In this document: positions 18,334-28,392 of the stretch, in pieces
Layout: each line of letters begins with the position of its first letter
Numbering within the stretch: the first letter of the stretch is position 1
Assembly: GCF_011390835.1 (NCBI RefSeq)
Contig: NZ_JAABRQ010000001.1
Span: 124,001 to 188,000, forward strand
Direction of reading: 5' to 3'
DNA from: Hydrogenophaga sp.
GTDB lineage: Bacteria; Pseudomonadota; Gammaproteobacteria; Burkholderiales; Burkholderiaceae_C
Length of the DNA: 64,000 bases
Notes under the pieces: generated by a model
Seen by the model: only the letters and a program-made list of their open reading frames with translations
The model's database searches: none
What the model was told of the DNA's origin: nothing
Position numbers and translations under genes: made by a program

Positions 18334-19116
18334 CTACTCGTCGGTATCAGCCGGGGGTGCGGCGGTGTTTTTCACGAACCACTGCGCGCCCCAGATGCCC
18401 ACTTCATAGAGCAGGCACATCGGCACGGCTAGCGCAAGCTGCGAAATAACGTCGGGCGGCGTGACGATGGCAGCAATCACAAACGCGACCACAATGAAGT
18501 AGCCTCGGAATTCCTTCAGCTGCTTGACCGACACCATGTTCATTTTCACCAGCAGTACCACCACAATGGGCACCTGAAACGCTAGGCCAAAGGCCAGATA
18601 GAGCGACAGAATAGCTTCCACGTACGAGGCGATGTCGGGCGTCGCCGCCACGCTGGCCGGGGTGAACTTCTGGATGAAGCCAAACATCTTGTCCAGCACG
18701 AAGAACTGCACAAAGGCTATGCCCACATAAGCTAGCAGGCTGCCCAGCGTGATCAGAGGGATAGCGAACTTTTTTTCGTGGCTATAGAGGCCTGGCGCCA
18801 CAAAGGCCCAGACCTGGTACATCCACCAAGGCAGCGAAAGCAACAACGCCGCCATGGCCAGCACCTTGATGGGTACAAAAAAGGGCGAAAATACGCCCAC
18901 TGCGATCAGCTTGGCGTCCGGTGGCATGTGGGCCCGGATCGGCACAGCGATAAGGTCGATCAAACCACTCGGGCCTGGCCAGAAAGCCAGGGCAGCCATG
19001 CAGATGGCCAGACCGATGACGCCATATAGAAGCCGGTCGCGCAGCTCCATCAGGTGCTGCACAAAAGGCTGCTCGCTACCGGCGAGTTCGTCGGTCGATT
19101 CTTTGGGGTCGGACAT
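18334..19116 (-). CDS. tatC: Twin-arginine translocase subunit TatC
   Basis: TatC is the polytopic receptor for twin-arginine signal peptides. From the ATG at 19116 the protein is 260 residues with the conserved QPFVQHLMELRDRLLYGV opening and six hydrophobic helices. The start overlaps the tatB stop (TGATG), and the longer open frame upstream lies inside tatB, so this start is firm. Likely local substrates are the Rieske protein PetA and the MsrP enzyme, both with RR signals in this window. Confidence 0.96.
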   Translation of the reverse strand: MSDPKESTDELAGSEQPFVQHLMELRDRLLYGVIGLAICMAALAFWPGPSGLIDLIAVPIRAHMPPDAKLIAVGVFSPFFVPIKVLAMAALLLSLPWWMYQVWAFVAPGLYSHEKKFAIPLITLGSLLAYVGIAFVQFFVLDKMFGFIQKFTPASVAATPDIASYVEAILSLYLAFGLAFQVPIVVVLLVKMNMVSVKQLKEFRGYFIVVAFVIAAIVTPPDVISQLALAVPMCLLYEVGIWGAQWFVKNTAAPPADTDE

Positions 19117-19607
19117 CAGCGAGGGGCGGAAGAGGAACGGGGCCGGAAGCGCGCCACCCGGGCCGCTCCCGATTGGGTACGGGTGCGCACGCCGGCACGC
19201 GCCTTGAACCACTGAGGCATGGCCTTTTGCTTGATGCGCCAGTTTTTCTTGGGATGCTTGTAGACCGGGTGGGCGTCGCTGCCGATGCTGTTCATCGCGT
19301 CGGCGCCGTATTCGTTGCCTTCCAGGCCCGCAGTAGCCTCGGACCACGATTTCTCGAAATCGTTGGCGCTGCTCTGCATTGAACCTTGCACATCGCGTGC
19401 GGCAGACTCCACCGAGTCCTTCATTTTCTTGAGCTCTTCGAGCTCCATCGAGCGGTTGACCTCGGCCTTCACATCCGACACGTAACGCTGCGCCTTGCCC
19501 AGCAAAGCGCCCACGGTGCGCGCCACCCGCGGCAGCTTTTCGGGACCGATGACGATGAGCGCCACCGCCCCAATGAGGGCGAGCTTGGAGATGCCCAGAT
19601 CAATCAT
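19116..19607 (-). CDS. tatB: Twin-arginine translocase subunit TatB
   Basis: TatB pairs with TatC in substrate recognition. The protein opens [33 protein letters not shown] (in two parts here), a single N-terminal helix with the Gly-Pro hinge, followed by an amphipathic helix and a long charged, Ser/Ala-rich tail to residue 163. The Glu in the transmembrane segment edge (GPEKLP) is typical of TatB. It lies between tatA (88-base gap) and tatC (one-base overlap). Confidence 0.95.
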   Translation of the reverse strand: MIDLGISKLALIGAVALIVIGPEKLPRVARTVGALLGKAQRYVSDVKAEVNRSMELEELKKMKDSVESAARDVQGSMQSSANDFEKSWSEATAGLEGNEYGADAMNSIGSDAHPVYKHPKKNWRIKQKAMPQWFKARAGVRTRTQSGAARVARFRPRSSSAPR

Positions 19608-19695
19608 GTGTCGGCCATTCGAAAATCAGACAGTACAGGGCTGAGCAACGGGCCATACCCGAAGCGCGGGAGGGCCCCGGAGACCGGCTCGCTGG

Positions 19696-19950
19696 TCAAC
19701 TCTTCTGTTTGGCCTCGACGTCGATGGTGTTCTTGTCGACGCCATTTTCATGCGCCACCTTTGCAGAGGCGCTGGGTGCAGGAGTTTCCGCACCCGATTC
19801 AGCCGACTGCCCGCCTTCTTTGATACCGTCTTTGAAACCCTTGACTGCACCGCCCAGGTCCGAGCCGATGTTCTTGAGCTTCTTGGTGCCAAAGACCATC
19901 ACCACAATCAGCAGCACGATGAGCCAGTGCCAAATCGAAAAAGAACCCAT
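19696..19950 (-). CDS. tatA: Twin-arginine translocase subunit TatA
   Basis: TatA oligomerises to form the translocation path for folded proteins. The 84-residue protein begins [20 protein letters not shown], then the [20 protein letters not shown] amphipathic helix, both hallmarks of TatA, and ends in a charged tail. It heads the tatABC set, 152 bases after the HIT gene stop, so the tat genes could have a promoter in that gap. Confidence 0.95.
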   Translation of the reverse strand: MGSFSIWHWLIVLLIVVMVFGTKKLKNIGSDLGGAVKGFKDGIKEGGQSAESGAETPAPSASAKVAHENGVDKNTIDVEAKQKS

Positions 19951-20102
19951 GATTTACTCCAGAGGTAGGTAAGAAGCGCTTGGCGCCTTGCATTCGATTC
20001 TAAGCCCGGAGCGGAGTTCACCGTCTCGGGCAAGGTCGGCAAAAACCCGCACCGATCAAAGGTTGGGTCCGAGCGAGGCCCACAGATGCAGTCGATGCGG
20101 CC

Positions 20103-20465
20103 TCAGCCGCGTTGCCAGGGCCTCGGACCACCCATGATGTGCACGTGCAGGTGGTGCACTTCCTGCCCGCCTTCCATGCCGGTGTTGCACACCATGCGGA
20201 AGCCACCCTCAGGATACGGATTGCAGCCCGCCTCAGCGGCCAGTTGAGGCACCAGCACCATCATGCGCCCCATAAGACCTGCATCTTGCGGGGTGAGCTG
20301 CGCCATCGACGCGATGTGGCGTTTGGGCACAAGGAGAAAGTGGACCGGCGCCCATGGGTGGATGTCGTGAAAGGCGAACAGTTCGTCGTCTTCGTACACT
20401 TTCTGCGACGGGATCTGGCCCGCGATGATCTTGCAGAAAAGGCAGTTGGGATCGTGATCGCTCAT
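20103..20465 (-). CDS. HIT-family protein (HinT-like purine nucleoside phosphoramidase)
   Basis: HinT-type enzymes hydrolyse AMP-lysine and related phosphoramidates. The 120-residue protein has the zinc-like CLFCKIIAGQIPS start, the YEDDELFAFHDIHPWAPVHF core and the histidine triad HHLHVHIMGG with the branch-I HIT signature. The ATG at 20465 aligns with the family start. It sits between hisE/DUF4870 and tatA, a frequent arrangement in Burkholderiales. Confidence 0.93.
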   Translation of the reverse strand: MSDHDPNCLFCKIIAGQIPSQKVYEDDELFAFHDIHPWAPVHFLLVPKRHIASMAQLTPQDAGLMGRMMVLVPQLAAEAGCNPYPEGGFRMVCNTGMEGGQEVHHLHVHIMGGPRPWQRG

Positions 20466-20484
20466 GTTTCTCATGCGGGAGAGG

Positions 20485-20874
20485 TCAGGTCGGCAGCGAC
20501 TGGCTGGCGTTCATGCGCACCATGCCTTTGACGATGCGGTAAAGGAACCAGATAGAGATGATGGCCCAGGCGATCGCGCCGGGCAGATAGAGCAGGAAGT
20601 ACAACGGCACCGTCACCACATAAAAGAAGCCGGCCCACAACACCGTGCGGATGCGCCAGGAAAAATGGCTGGCCTGCCAGGTCCCCTCGGCATCGGACTT
20701 TTTCACCAGATCAATGATCAAGGCCACCACGAGCAGGCCCGCACCGACCTGAGCGCCCGGGATCACCGCAGCCACCGCCACGATCAGGTGCAGCAAGTAG
20801 CTGATCCAGCCCACCGTCTTGAGCGACTGGGCCTTTTCGCTGTCTATCGAGGGCACGTCAATAATGTCGTTCAT
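20485..20874 (-). CDS. DUF4870-family small membrane protein
   Basis: This 129-residue protein has three to four hydrophobic segments (VGWISYLLHLIVAVAAVIPG, then VGAGLLVVALIIDLV, VLWAGFFYVVTVPLYFLLYL and AIAWAIISIWFLYRIVKGM). This matches DUF4870/Tic20-like small membrane proteins, whose role is unknown. The ATG at 20874 has AGGAAA upstream; an earlier in-frame start at 20904 would overlap hisE. It lies 26 bases downstream of hisE and is probably co-transcribed with hisIE and the HIT gene. Confidence 0.82.
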   Translation of the reverse strand: MNDIIDVPSIDSEKAQSLKTVGWISYLLHLIVAVAAVIPGAQVGAGLLVVALIIDLVKKSDAEGTWQASHFSWRIRTVLWAGFFYVVTVPLYFLLYLPGAIAWAIISIWFLYRIVKGMVRMNASQSLPT

Positions 20875-20900
20875 GGTGTTTTCCTGTTGTTCGCTTGGGC

Positions 20901-21278
20901 TCATGCGCCCGATTCACGCTCCACGGCCTTGCGCAAGGCCTTCTCTTCGAGTCCGCTCAGACCTTCGCGCCGCACCAGTTCGGCCACCACATCAGCGGGC
21001 TCCTTGCCGTAATGAGCCAGCGCGATCATGCAGTGGAACCAGAGATCGGCCACTTCGTTGACCAGCTTTTGGGCATCCCCATCTCGGTCACAATCCTTGG
21101 CGGCCATGACCACTTCGGTGGCCTCTTCACCGATCTTCTTGAGAAACGCGTCCGGTCCCTTGTGCAACAAGCGAGCCACGTAACTCTTTTCCGGATCTCC
21201 GCCGCGCGCTGGCTTGCGGCTTTCGATCACCTCGGCAAGGCGGGCAAGATCATCTTGGGAGAGGGGCGACGCTGTCAT
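20901..21278 (-). CDS. hisE: Phosphoribosyl-ATP pyrophosphohydrolase HisE
   Basis: HisE carries out the second step of histidine synthesis, removing pyrophosphate from PR-ATP. The 125-residue all-helical protein has the MazG-like motif [14 protein letters not shown] and [13 protein letters not shown] that coordinate Mg2+. Its ATG overlaps the hisI stop (ATGA). HisI and HisE are separate proteins here rather than the fused HisIE of enterobacteria. Confidence 0.96.
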   Translation of the reverse strand: MTASPLSQDDLARLAEVIESRKPARGGDPEKSYVARLLHKGPDAFLKKIGEEATEVVMAAKDCDRDGDAQKLVNEVADLWFHCMIALAHYGKEPADVVAELVRREGLSGLEEKALRKAVERESGA

Positions 21279-21664
21279 TTGTAGATCGATTCTGGGTCTT
21301 TGAGCACCGGCTCCACAGCACGCCACTGCCCATTGTCATGTTGTTGGTAGAAGCAGCTGTGGCGACCGGTGTGGCAGGCGATACCGGGCTCATGTCCCTG
21401 CTGGGTGACCTTGAGCAAGACCACATCGTTGTCGCAATCCAGGCGGATTTCGTGCACCGTCTGCACGTGGCCAGACTCTTCACCCTTGAACCAAAGCTTA
21501 CCGCGCGAGCGGCTGAAATAGACCGCACGACCGAGCTCGGCAGTTTTGCCCAGCGCCTCGCGGTTCATCCAGGCGAACATGAGCACGTCGCCGCTGGACG
21601 CCTCCTGCGCGATCACGGGTACCAAGCCCTGCGCATCCCACTTCACCGCGTCAAGCCAATTCAT
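21275..21664 (-). CDS. hisI: Phosphoribosyl-AMP cyclohydrolase HisI
   Basis: HisI opens the purine ring of PR-AMP in the third step of histidine synthesis. The 129-residue protein has the conserved [28 protein letters not shown], the aspartate cluster LDCDNDVVL and the zinc cysteine region [10 protein letters not shown]. It begins at an ATG diverging from a LapA-like gene 118 bases away. HisI and hisE are therefore separated from hisF and need their own promoter. Confidence 0.96.
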   Translation of the reverse strand: MNWLDAVKWDAQGLVPVIAQEASSGDVLMFAWMNREALGKTAELGRAVYFSRSRGKLWFKGEESGHVQTVHEIRLDCDNDVVLLKVTQQGHEPGIACHTGRHSCFYQQHDNGQWRAVEPVLKDPESIYK

Positions 21665-21782
21665 ATCGGGAATCTAACATGGCCTTTGATCGTGCCGGGG
21701 AGCGGGTTGGAAACGCGGTTAGCATCGCATCATCGTCGGCCAGCTTTCTTCGAGCCAGAGCCACATGCACCGAGGAGAAAAC

Positions 21783-22277
21783 ATGAGTCTGCGCACCCTG
21801 CTGCTGGTTGCCCTGATCTTGCTGATCGCGGGCTTTGTCGCACTCAACTTCGAGGCCATCGTGCAACCCACCAGCCTCAACCTGGGTTTCTCGGAAATCC
21901 AGGCGCCGCTGGGCCTGGTGATGCTGGGCATGGTGGTGGCGGTGCTGGTGGTGTTTTTGTTGGCCCTGGTGTATTTCCAGACCAGCCACCTCATGGAGGT
22001 GCGCCGCATCACCCGCGAAGCCAGCGAGCAACGCCAGCTGGCCGACAAGGCCGAGGCATCGCGCTTCACCGAGTTGCGTGAATTCCTGCGCACCGAGATG
22101 CAGGCCACCGCCACGCGTGACGCCGAGCAGTCGAATCAGCTGATGCAGAAAATAGATGCGGTGCGCGCGGGTCTGGCCGAGACCATCGAACTCACCGGCA
22201 ACGGGCTGGGCGCCAGCTTGGGCGAACTGGAAGACCGTTTCGTGCGCCAGTTCCCCCCTTCCTCCGACCGAAGCTGA
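21783..22277 (+). CDS. LapA-type (DUF1049) membrane protein
   Basis: The 164-residue protein has two N-terminal transmembrane helices (LLLVALILLIAGFVALNF, then GLVMLGMVVAVLVVFLLALV) followed by a charged helical, probably coiled-coil, tail. This is the layout of the LapA/DUF1049 family; E. coli LapA works with LapB in controlling LpxC. No lapB is present here, so that role is not inferred. A GAGGAGA site precedes the ATG. It is the only + strand gene inside an otherwise minus-strand his region and converges on hisF. Confidence 0.75.
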   Translation: MSLRTLLLVALILLIAGFVALNFEAIVQPTSLNLGFSEIQAPLGLVMLGMVVAVLVVFLLALVYFQTSHLMEVRRITREASEQRQLADKAEASRFTELREFLRTEMQATATRDAEQSNQLMQKIDAVRAGLAETIELTGNGLGASLGELEDRFVRQFPPSSDRS

Positions 22278-22283
22278 TGCGCT

Positions 22284-22310
22284 GAGGGGCGGTGTAGCGC
22301 CCTTCCCCTC
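22284..22310. terminator. Hairpin between convergent LapA-like and hisF stops
   Basis: GAGGGG (22284-22289) pairs with CCCCTC (22305-22310), and an inner GGGCG/CGCCC pairing is also possible. It fills most of the 41-base gap between two convergent stop codons. No strong T run follows, so bidirectional terminator function is inferred from position only. Confidence 0.4.
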
Positions 22311-22318
22311 GGATAGTT

Positions 22319-23098
22319 TCAGCGTCGTACTGGAATGCCGCGCTCGGCCATGCGCTGCTTGGCTTGAGCCACGGTGTACTCACCGTAATGAAAGATGCTG
22401 GCGGCCAGCACAGCATCTGCCCTGCCCAGCTGCACCCCATCGGCTAGGTGGTCGAGATTACCCACGCCACCCGAGGCGATCACCGGCACGCTCACCGCAT
22501 CGGCTACGGTGCGGGTGAGCTCCAGATCAAAACCGGCCTTGGTGCCGTCGCGATCCATGCTGGTGAGCAGGATTTCGCCAGCCCCGTGCTCAGCCATCTG
22601 CCGGGCCCAGGCCACCGCGTCCAGGCCCGTGTTCTGGCGGCCGCCATGGCTGTAGACGTCCCAGCCTTCACCACGGTCCAGCATGTCGTTGCCGAAGCGG
22701 CGCTTGGCGTCGATGGCAACCACGATGCATTGCGAACCATACTTATCGGACACTTCACGGATGACACCCGGGTTGGCGATCGCTGCCGAGTTGAAACTGG
22801 TCTTGTCGGCACCCGCGTTGAGCAGGCGTCGCACATCCTCCACCGTGCGCACCCCGCCGCCCACCGTGAGCGGGATGAACACCTGGGAAGCAACCGCTTC
22901 AATGATGTGCAGGATGAGGTCGCGCCCGTCGCTGGTAGCGGTGATGTCGAGGAAAGTCAGCTCGTCGGCGCCCTGCTCGTTGTAGCGCGCCGCGATCTCT
23001 ACAGGGTCACCCGCGTCACGCAGCTCAACAAAGTTGACGCCCTTCACGACACGGCCACCGGTCACGTCGAGGCAGGGGATGATGCGTTTGGCGAGCAC
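22319..23098 (-). CDS. hisF: Imidazole glycerol phosphate synthase cyclase subunit HisF
   Basis: HisF joins the ammonia delivered by HisH to PRFAR, giving imidazole glycerol phosphate and AICAR. The 259-residue TIM barrel starts [20 protein letters not shown] with the catalytic Asp of CLDV and carries the second Asp in VVAIDAKRR. Phosphate-binding glycine motifs are intact ([21 protein letters not shown]). It is the last gene of the hisGDCBHAF run, 126 bases after hisA; that gap holds a GC-rich stretch but no gene. Confidence 0.97.
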   Translation of the reverse strand: MLAKRIIPCLDVTGGRVVKGVNFVELRDAGDPVEIAARYNEQGADELTFLDITATSDGRDLILHIIEAVASQVFIPLTVGGGVRTVEDVRRLLNAGADKTSFNSAAIANPGVIREVSDKYGSQCIVVAIDAKRRFGNDMLDRGEGWDVYSHGGRQNTGLDAVAWARQMAEHGAGEILLTSMDRDGTKAGFDLELTRTVADAVSVPVIASGGVGNLDHLADGVQLGRADAVLAASIFHYGEYTVAQAKQRMAERGIPVRR

Positions 23099-23224
23099 AG
23101 AAAAATGTCCTAATCGAGCGGTTGCGAGGCGTGAGAGGCATCAAACCAGGTCAGCAAGGATCTGGCTCTACCAGTCCGCGGCTGAACGTCCTTTTGGGGA
23201 GTGACACCGCAGGGGGAAGCTCAT

Positions 23225-23965
23225 TCATCCGTTGAGTTCGTCGGCCAACTGCTGGGCGGCTTCGAAATCGAGGTCGCCGCTATAGATGGAGCGGCCGCAG
23301 ATCACGCCCTCGACCCCCTCCTCTTCCACCTCACAGAGGCGGCGGATGTCGTCCAGGTTCGACAGGCCGCCTGAGGCGATCACAGGGATGGTCAATGCCT
23401 GGGCCAGCTTCACCGTGGCCTCAATGTTGATGCCGCTGAGCATGCCATCGCGGCCGATGTCGGTGTAGATGATGCCTTCGACGCCGTAGTCTTCAAATTT
23501 TTTGCCCAGGTCGATCACCTCGTGACCAGTCAACTTGCTCCAGCCATCGGTAGCGACCTTGCCGTCCTTGGCGTCCAAGCCGACGATGATGTGGCCGCCA
23601 AAGGCGGTGCAGGCGTCTTGAAGGAAGCCCGGGTTCTTCACCGCCGCGGTGCCGATGATCACGTAGCGCAGGCCGGCGTCCAGGTAACGCTCGATGGTGT
23701 CCATGTCGCGGATGCCGCCGCCGAGCTGCACATCCACCTCAGCACCGATTTCCTTCAGGATGGCGCGAATCGCCTGCTCATTCTTGGGCTTGCCAGCAAA
23801 GGCGCCATTGAGGTCCACCAGGTGCACCCGGCGCGCACCCTTGTCGACCCAGCTGCGCGCCATGGCGGCCGGGTCTTCACCGAACACGGTGGATTGGTCC
23901 ATGTCGCCCTGTTTGAGGCGCACGCACTGGCCGTCTTTGAGATCGATGGCAGGGATCAGCAGCAT
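23225..23965 (-). CDS. hisA: ProFAR isomerase HisA
   Basis: HisA is a TIM-barrel isomerase that converts ProFAR to PRFAR by an Amadori rearrangement. The 246-residue protein has the catalytic Asp in [15 protein letters not shown] and the general acid in [16 protein letters not shown]. The two half-barrel repeats show [10 protein letters not shown] and [10 protein letters not shown] phosphate-binding motifs. It lies between hisH and hisF in the usual order. Confidence 0.97.
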   Translation of the reverse strand: MLLIPAIDLKDGQCVRLKQGDMDQSTVFGEDPAAMARSWVDKGARRVHLVDLNGAFAGKPKNEQAIRAILKEIGAEVDVQLGGGIRDMDTIERYLDAGLRYVIIGTAAVKNPGFLQDACTAFGGHIIVGLDAKDGKVATDGWSKLTGHEVIDLGKKFEDYGVEGIIYTDIGRDGMLSGINIEATVKLAQALTIPVIASGGLSNLDDIRRLCEVEEEGVEGVICGRSIYSGDLDFEAAQQLADELNG

Positions 23966-24013
23966 GATGGTGTGGTGGTTGAACGGAAGGCGTACAAAAC
24001 GAGCCTGGTGGGC

Positions 24014-24676
24014 TCAGGGGTTCCAGGTCAGAAAGTTGCGGTACAGCGCCAGGCCCTGGTCGGCGCTTTTTTCGGGATGGAACTGGGTGGCGAAAATGTT
24101 ATCGCGTGCCACGGCCGCTGCAAAGCGCCCACCATAGTCTGCTTCGCCCACGTTGTGCTGGGCGCTGACGGGCTGGGCGTAGTAGCTGTGCACGAAATAA
24201 AAATAGGCGCCGTCATCAATGCCATCCCACAGCGCGTGCGCAGGGCCTCGGCCGAGGTCGTGGAACACCTGGTTCCAGCCCATTTGCGGCACCTTGAACC
24301 GGCTGCCATCGGCCTGCAGCCGCCCTTGCAGGCGAAACTGCCGCACCTCGCCCGGGATTAGGCCCAGGCCGGGGGTGTCGCCCTCCTCGCTGTGATCAAG
24401 CAGCATCTGCATGCCGACGCAGACCCCAAACAGAGGCTTGTTGGCGGTGGCGTGCAAGACCGCGTCCAGCAAGCCGGACGTCGCCAGGCCACGGGTACAG
24501 TCCGCCATGTGGCCTTGGCCAGGCAGCACGATGCGCTCCGCATCCAGCACTGCCCGGGGGTCGGATGTGACGGTCACCTCCAGCCCGCTGCCGGCCGCGA
24601 CATGGGCCACAGCCTGCGACACTGAGCGCAAATTGCCGCTGCCGTAATCAACTACTGCCACTGTCTTGCGTGTCAT
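24014..24676 (-). CDS. hisH: Imidazole glycerol phosphate synthase glutaminase subunit HisH
   Basis: HisH is the class I glutamine amidotransferase that feeds ammonia to HisF. The 220-residue protein has the opening [14 protein letters not shown], the nucleophile Cys in [17 protein letters not shown], and the His/Glu pair in [13 protein letters not shown]. The triad is complete. It sits 13 bases after hisB. Confidence 0.97.
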   Translation of the reverse strand: MTRKTVAVVDYGSGNLRSVSQAVAHVAAGSGLEVTVTSDPRAVLDAERIVLPGQGHMADCTRGLATSGLLDAVLHATANKPLFGVCVGMQMLLDHSEEGDTPGLGLIPGEVRQFRLQGRLQADGSRFKVPQMGWNQVFHDLGRGPAHALWDGIDDGAYFYFVHSYYAQPVSAQHNVGEADYGGRFAAAVARDNIFATQFHPEKSADQGLALYRNFLTWNP

Positions 24677-24689
24677 GAGACGGCAGGGT

Positions 24690-25304
24690 TTACAACGAAC
24701 CTTTGGTGGAGGGGATCATCTGGCCCATGCGCGGGTCCCGCTCCAGCGCCATGCGCAGCGCACGGGCGAAGGCCTTGAACACCGTTTCAGCCTGGTGGTG
24801 GGCGTTTTCACCGTGCAGGTTGTCGATGTGAAGGGTGACGCTGGCATGGTTCACAAAACCCTGGAAAAACTCGAAGGCGAGCTGGGTGTCAAAACCACCG
24901 ACCATGCCGCTCTTGAATGGCACGCGCATGTGCAGCCCTGGACGGCCCGAAAAATCGATCACCACGCGCGACAGCGCTTCGTCCAGCGGCACGTAGGCGT
25001 GACCATAGCGGCGGATGCCTTTTTTGTCGCCCACCGCCTGGGCAAAGGCCTGGCCAAGCGTGATGCCCACATCTTCCACCGTGTGGTGGCCGTCAATGTG
25101 CAGGTCGCCTTGGGCCTGGATGTCCAGATCGATCAGCCCGTGGCGTGCGATCTGGTCGAGCATATGGTCAAAAAAACCGATGCCCGTGGACAGCTTGGCC
25201 GTGCCGGTACCGTCGAGGTTGACGCGCACACGGATCTGCGTCTCGCTGGTGTCGCGCTGGACGTCGGCGATGCGGTCGGTGGCGGCGGGGGTGGGGGTGG
25301 TCAT
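24690..25304 (-). CDS. hisB: Imidazoleglycerol-phosphate dehydratase HisB
   Basis: HisB dehydrates imidazole glycerol phosphate with a Mn2+ cluster. The 204-residue single-domain form lacks the phosphatase half found in E. coli. Metal-binding histidine motifs are present: [25 protein letters not shown], and [15 protein letters not shown]. The ATG at 25304 overlaps the hisC stop as ATGA; the longer open frame upstream is inside hisC. Confidence 0.97.
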   Translation of the reverse strand: MTTPTPAATDRIADVQRDTSETQIRVRVNLDGTGTAKLSTGIGFFDHMLDQIARHGLIDLDIQAQGDLHIDGHHTVEDVGITLGQAFAQAVGDKKGIRRYGHAYVPLDEALSRVVIDFSGRPGLHMRVPFKSGMVGGFDTQLAFEFFQGFVNHASVTLHIDNLHGENAHHQAETVFKAFARALRMALERDPRMGQMIPSTKGSL

Positions 25305-26386
25305 AAACAGTCTGGCAAGGCGCTGATGAGCGAGGCGTTTTCGGCTGGGGTACCGACCGTCAGACGCAGACACTGGCCCAGCAATGGGTGCATTTTAGAA
25401 ACATTCTTCACCAGCAAGCCACGCGCCTTCAGACCATCGAAGCAGCGTTGCGCATCGGGCACACGCGCCAGCACCATGTTGGCGTCGCTGGGGAACGGCG
25501 TCACACCGGGCATGGCCGCCAGCGCGTTGATCAGGACTTCGCGCTGCTCGCAAATCTGGCGCGCCTGAGCGGCGAAAACCTCAGCATGCTCCAGCGCAAA
25601 CAGGGCGCACTCGGCATTGAGCACGCTCACGTTGTAGGGCGGTCGCAGCTTGTCCACCTCGTCCACCAGCGCCTTGGGGCCGAGCAGGTAGCCCAGGCGC
25701 ACGCCAGCGAGGCCCAACTTGGACAGTGTGCGCATCAGCAACACGTTGGCATTTGCCCCTGGCTGGGAGCGCATCTCGGTCAGCCAGCTGCGGCTGGAAA
25801 ACGGCTGGTAGGCCTCATCCATCACCACCAGACCGCCGAAGGTCGCGACCTCTGCAATCAGGCTGCGGATCACCGCGGCATCCCACAGGTTGGCGGTGGG
25901 GTTGTTCGGGTAGGCCAGGTAAGTGATGGCTGGCTGGTGCTGCCGGAGTGCCTCCACCATGGCGGACTCATCCAGCTCGAAGTCGGCGGTGAGGGGCACA
26001 CCGTGAAAGGCCAGCCCCTGCAGCTGCGCACTCATGGCATACATCACGAAGCCGGGTAGCGGCGCCAGGATGGAGGCGCCCGGGGTGTCGCAGGCCATGG
26101 CGAGCAGCGAGATCAGCTCATCGGACCCGTTGCCCACCATCAGGGCATGACCTGGCGGCAGGTCCACATAGGCACACAGGGCGCGCCTCAGATCGTCCAC
26201 GCGGGCGCCGGGGTAGCGGTTGATGGCCACCGCCCCCAGCCGCTCGCCCAATTGCTTTTGGAGCTCGGCTGGCAGGGAGAACGGGTTTTCCATCGCATCG
26301 AGCTTGACCATGCCCGCCGCATCCTGGACAGCGTAGGCGTGCATGGACTGGACGTCCTGACGGATGAAGCGCAAGTGGCTTGTCAT
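25301..26386 (-). CDS. hisC: Histidinol-phosphate aminotransferase HisC
   Basis: HisC is a fold-type I PLP enzyme that transaminates imidazole acetol phosphate with glutamate. The 361-residue protein has [12 protein letters not shown], the conserved [25 protein letters not shown], the Asp/Tyr motif [10 protein letters not shown] and the PLP lysine in [15 protein letters not shown]. It overlaps hisD and hisB by four bases on either side, indicating coupled translation. Confidence 0.96.
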   Translation of the reverse strand: MTSHLRFIRQDVQSMHAYAVQDAAGMVKLDAMENPFSLPAELQKQLGERLGAVAINRYPGARVDDLRRALCAYVDLPPGHALMVGNGSDELISLLAMACDTPGASILAPLPGFVMYAMSAQLQGLAFHGVPLTADFELDESAMVEALRQHQPAITYLAYPNNPTANLWDAAVIRSLIAEVATFGGLVVMDEAYQPFSSRSWLTEMRSQPGANANVLLMRTLSKLGLAGVRLGYLLGPKALVDEVDKLRPPYNVSVLNAECALFALEHAEVFAAQARQICEQREVLINALAAMPGVTPFPSDANMVLARVPDAQRCFDGLKARGLLVKNVSKMHPLLGQCLRLTVGTPAENASLISALPDCL

Positions 26387-27726
26387 GTGGCCTTTCGCAT
26401 CGGAGGTACGTCCGTCAGCCGCAATTCGGCTGCCCGCGCGTGCGCCTGCAGGCCTTCGCCGTAGGCCAGTTCGGCGGCGATGACGCCCAGCGCCTGCGCG
26501 CCCGCAGCGCTGACCTCGATCAGGCTGCTGCGCTTCTGGAAGTCGTACACACCCAGAGGCGACGAAAACCGCGCTGTGCCGCTGGTGGGCAGCACGTGGT
26601 TGGGACCAGCGCAGTAGTCGCCCAGGCTTTCGCTGGTGTACGCGCCGAGGAAGATCGCGCCCGCGTGCTTGAGCAATGGCTCCCAGCGGTGCGGGTCGGT
26701 GCTGGACACCTCCAGGTGCTCGGGCGCGATACGGTTGCTGATGGCGCAGGCCTCTTCCATGCTGCGGGTGTGGATCAGCGCGCCGCGGTCGCTCAGACTT
26801 TTGGCGATGATGGCTGCTCGCGGCATGGTCGGCAGCAGGCGGTCAATCTCGGCCTGCACCAAGTCGATATAGGCCGCATCGGGGCACAGCAGAATGCTTT
26901 GCGCCAATTCATCGTGCTCGGCCTGGCTGAACAGGTCCATGGCAATCCACTCGGCGGGCGTGCTACCGTCGGCCAGCACCAGGATTTCGCTCGGTCCGGC
27001 GATCATGTCGATGCCCACGGTGCCGAACACGCGCTTCTTGGCACTGGCCACGTAGGCGTTGCCCGGGCCTGTGATCTTGTCCACCTTGGGCACGGTCGCG
27101 GTACCGTAGGCCAGCGCCGCCACGGCTTGCGCGCCACCGATGGTGAAGGCGCGGGTAACACCGGCCACATAAGCGGCCGCCAGCACCAGGGCGTTTTTCT
27201 CGCCGCGCGGCGTCGGTACGACCATGACGATTTCGGCTACGCCCGCCACATGCGCCGGAATGGCGTTCATCAAAACGCTCGACGGGTAGGCCGCCTTGCC
27301 ACCCGGCACGTAAATGCCCACACGGTCCAGCGGCGTGACCTTCTGGCCCAGCAAGGTGCCGTCGTCGTCACGGTAGCTCCAGCTTTCGCCGCTGGCCTTC
27401 TTCTGGGCCACGTGGTACTGGCGCACGCGGTGTGCAGCGGCCTCCAGGGCGGCTCGCTGGGCCGTGGGCAGGCGGTCGAATGCAATCTTGAGCTCGGCCT
27501 GGGTCAGCTCCAGCTCGTGCACGCTGGAACGCTCCAGACCGTCAAAGCGCGCGGTGTATTCCAGGACCGCCGCATCGCCGCGCAGTTGCACATCGGCCAG
27601 GATATCGGCCACGCGATGCTCGATCGCGCCGTCGGTTTCGGCGGACCAGTGCAGGCGGGCGGCGAACCGGGTTTCAAAATCGGCGTCGGCCGTGGACAGG
27701 CGGACGGGTTGGGCAGCAAGGCTCAT
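26383..27726 (-). CDS. hisD: Histidinol dehydrogenase HisD
   Basis: HisD oxidises L-histidinol to histidine in two NAD+-dependent steps and needs zinc. The 447-residue protein has the signature region [17 protein letters not shown] and [14 protein letters not shown] with the zinc His, the conserved [14 protein letters not shown], and the C-terminal [14 protein letters not shown]. Its start overlaps the hisG stop by four bases (ATGA). Confidence 0.97.
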   Translation of the reverse strand: MSLAAQPVRLSTADADFETRFAARLHWSAETDGAIEHRVADILADVQLRGDAAVLEYTARFDGLERSSVHELELTQAELKIAFDRLPTAQRAALEAAAHRVRQYHVAQKKASGESWSYRDDDGTLLGQKVTPLDRVGIYVPGGKAAYPSSVLMNAIPAHVAGVAEIVMVVPTPRGEKNALVLAAAYVAGVTRAFTIGGAQAVAALAYGTATVPKVDKITGPGNAYVASAKKRVFGTVGIDMIAGPSEILVLADGSTPAEWIAMDLFSQAEHDELAQSILLCPDAAYIDLVQAEIDRLLPTMPRAAIIAKSLSDRGALIHTRSMEEACAISNRIAPEHLEVSSTDPHRWEPLLKHAGAIFLGAYTSESLGDYCAGPNHVLPTSGTARFSSPLGVYDFQKRSSLIEVSAAGAQALGVIAAELAYGEGLQAHARAAELRLTDVPPMRKAT

Positions 27727-28379
27727 GGTGTCGGATCGGCGGTCTTGGCGATGGCCTGGGCGAAAGCGTCGATGATGGGGCGGATGCTGGCCTGCTTGAG
27801 CTTGAGCGCGGCCTGGTTGACCACAAGCCGCGAGCTGATGTCCATGATGTGCTCGACCTCGACCAGCTGGTTGGCCTGCAGGGTCTTGCCAGTGGACACC
27901 AGGTCGACAATGGCATCGGCCAAGCCGGTGAGCGGCGCGAGCTCCATGCTGCCGTAGAGCTTGATCAGGTCCACGTGCACACCTTTGCCCGCGAAAAACT
28001 CGCGCGCTATTGCTGTGTATTTGGTGGCCACGCGCAGGCGAGAACCCTGACGCACAGCAGAGGCGTAGTCAAAGTGCGCCGGCACAGCCACGCTCATGCG
28101 GCATTGGGCGATCTTCAGGTCCAGCGGCTGATACAGGCCCTGGCCGCCATGCTCGATCAGCGTGTCCTTGCCGGTCACCCCCAGGTCGGCGCCGCCGTAC
28201 TCCACATAGGTCGGCACGTCCGAGGCGCGCACCAGCACCACGCGCACATCGGCATGGCTGGTCGGCAGGATAAGCTTGCGAGAGGTTTCTGGGTCTTCGA
28301 GCACCTGAATGCCGGCGGCGGCCAGCAGCGGCAGCGTCTCGTCGAAGATGCGGCCTTTGGAAAGAGCGAGGGTGATCAT
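27723..28379 (-). CDS. hisG: ATP phosphoribosyltransferase HisG (short form)
   Basis: HisG couples ATP and PRPP in the first, feedback-controlled step of histidine synthesis. The 218-residue protein begins [19 protein letters not shown] and has the PRPP-binding region [19 protein letters not shown]. It lacks the C-terminal regulatory domain of the long form. Short-form HisG normally works as an octamer with HisZ, which is not in this window. The ATG at 28379 is 13 bases after the murA stop, so his transcription probably continues from murA. Confidence 0.96.
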   Translation of the reverse strand: MITLALSKGRIFDETLPLLAAAGIQVLEDPETSRKLILPTSHADVRVVLVRASDVPTYVEYGGADLGVTGKDTLIEHGGQGLYQPLDLKIAQCRMSVAVPAHFDYASAVRQGSRLRVATKYTAIAREFFAGKGVHVDLIKLYGSMELAPLTGLADAIVDLVSTGKTLQANQLVEVEHIMDISSRLVVNQAALKLKQASIRPIIDAFAQAIAKTADPTP

Positions 28380-28392
28380 TGGCGTCTGTGCT

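Noticed and set aside
28380-28392. Possible histidine leader/attenuator before hisG
   Set aside because: Only 13 bases separate murA and hisG, with no His-rich leader peptide or hairpin.
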